Shown here: one piece after another, positions 4,886-5,337 of the stretch
Position numbering within the stretch: the stretch's first letter is position 1
Layout: each line of letters begins with the position of its first letter
Origin: an uncultured Holophagaceae bacterium
Lineage (GTDB): Bacteria > Acidobacteriota > Holophagae > Holophagales > Holophagaceae
Direction: 5' to 3'
Assembly: GCA_903927605.1 (NCBI GenBank)
Contig: CAIYNT010000086.1
Location: 1-5,337, forward strand
Length of the DNA: 5,337 nt
Translations under genes and position numbers: made by a program
Notes under the pieces: generated by a model
What the model was told of the DNA's origin: nothing
Database searches by the model: none
What the model saw: only the letters and a program-made list of their open reading frames with translations

Positions 4886-5199
4886 TGGTGGCCTGCGCGG
4901 TGTTCAAGAATGCCAACGCCAGCACCCGGGAGGCCATCCCCTACTTGCTGGATGTGCAGGCGGAAGTTCTTTCAGGCTTGGCGACACGGGTGGTGGTGCC
5001 CCTCTATCGGCAGGGGGCTGGCGTGCAGACCATCACTCGACTCACCCCGGTGCTCAGCTTCCAAGGGGAGACCCTGGTGGCCATGGTGCCAGAGCTGGCG
5101 GGTATTCCCTGTCGGGAGCTGGGGCCGCACGTGGGGGACTTAGCCGCGGCGCGGGGGGAGATGCTCGCGGCCCTGGACCTGCTGCTAACCGGGTTCTGA
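4885..5199 (+). CDS. ccdB: CcdB-family gyrase-poison toxin
   Basis: The product has 104 residues (F-plasmid CcdB has 101), starting at ATG 4885 within the TGATG overlap; a TTG one codon earlier and a GTG one codon later are also possible. The pattern VFKNANASTREAIPYLLDVQ, then TRVVVPLYR (35-42), ITRLTPVLSFQGE (50-62), AMVPELAGIP (66-75), and DLAAARGEMLAALDLLLTGF follows the CcdB fold from end to end. In F-plasmid CcdB the last three residues, Trp99-Gly100-Ile101, are essential for trapping GyrA. Here they are Thr-Gly-Phe, so the glycine is kept and the tryptophan is not. From memory, chromosomal homologues often have this ending, so it need not mean loss of activity. No frameshift or internal stop is present and the module looks intact. 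Confidence 0.9.
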   Translation: MVACAVFKNANASTREAIPYLLDVQAEVLSGLATRVVVPLYRQGAGVQTITRLTPVLSFQGETLVAMVPELAGIPCRELGPHVGDLAAARGEMLAALDLLLTGF

Positions 5200-5206
5200 G
5201 CCAGCG

Positions 5207-5222
5207 CAGGGCCCTTGCCCTG
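5207..5222 (+). terminator. Small hairpin after ccdB, weak terminator candidate
   Basis: CAGGGC and GCCCTG pair around a CCTT loop eight bases past the ccdB stop. The bases that follow are ACCCCCGG, with no T run, so a classical intrinsic terminator is not supported. It may only slow transcription toward the next gene. Confidence 0.25.
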
Positions 5223-5298
5223 ACCCCCGGTATATCGCCCCTGCGGGCCTTTCGGTTATCCTAAGTGCTTGTTCGGACATGGCTCTAAAGGAGATCGT

Positions 5299-5337
5299 AT
5301 GGTTGGCAAGGGCGGATTGCTGGAGGGCAAGCGGGGC
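5299..5337 (+). CDS. Start of a gene, possibly enoyl-ACP reductase FabI (3' truncated by window edge)
   Basis: Only 13 codons are visible: MVGKGGLLEGKRG. The ATG is preceded by AAAGGAG (5287-5293) with five bases of spacing, a near-ideal ribosome site, so a real gene begins here. The LLEGKRG stretch is the usual opening of short-chain-dehydrogenase-type FabI proteins, just before their nucleotide-binding glycine motif, which would lie outside the window. FabI performs the last reduction of each fatty-acid elongation cycle. Thirteen residues are too few for a firm name, so no symbol is given. It lies 99 bp after ccdB and may have its own promoter (TATCCT at 5257-5262, no clear -35). Confidence 0.5.
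   Translation, partial: MVGKGGLLEGKRG

Noticed and set aside
1..5337. CRISPR array, tRNA/rRNA, insertion sequence or phage attachment site
   Set aside because: No regularly spaced repeats, no cloverleaf or rRNA signature, no transposase frame and no flanking duplications were seen.

Overview
The window looks like chromosomal DNA from a GC-rich Gram-negative bacterium that makes type IVa pili. Most open reading frames have G/C-rich third positions, Shine-Dalgarno sites are of the GGAGG type, and four pilin genes each have a -24/-12 (sigma-54) promoter-like sequence. The pilin style and the FabI-like gene start at the right edge recall Acidobacteriota (Holophaga/Geothrix type) or Desulfuromonadota/Myxococcota. 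That placement is a guess from memory, not a database result.

Layout. Positions 1-878 (+) hold the last ~291 codons of pilC, the inner-membrane platform protein of the type IV pilus. A 47-bp gap with a good -24/-12 promoter leads to pilin 1 (926-1354, +). Pilin 1 meets, tail to tail across 7 bp, a minus-strand array of three further pilins: pilin 2 (1362-1796), pilin 3 (2014-2460) and pilin 4 (2609-3070). Pilins 2 and 3 are clear paralogues of each other, and pilin 4 is a more distant relative. Pilin 4 ends in a classical intrinsic terminator. Pilin 3 is followed by a perfect 20-bp hairpin. Each of the three has its own Shine-Dalgarno site and its own -24/-12 candidate, so they read as separately regulated single genes, not as one operon. 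An AT-rich upstream region (about 3124-3172) lies behind the pilin 4 promoter.

Beyond the pilins, 3304-4377 (-) encodes an unassigned TPR-repeat protein with a hydrophobic N-terminus. The 262-bp divergent gap after it carries a palindromic CACAAAG-type repeat and a sigma-70-like promoter for a ccdA-ccdB toxin-antitoxin pair (4640-4885 and 4885-5199, +, overlapping as TGATG). The last 39 bases begin a gene with a strong Shine-Dalgarno site whose first residues resemble enoyl-ACP reductase FabI.

How it fits together. The left 3.1 kb is a pilus locus: one assembly platform plus four alternative or accessory subunits, probably under a common sigma-54/PilR-type control. That multi-pilin arrangement is the most interesting part of the window. 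The right 1 kb is a conventional plasmid-type toxin-antitoxin module beside what looks like a housekeeping gene. I saw no RNA genes, CRISPR array, insertion sequence or attachment site, and no wholly new system.
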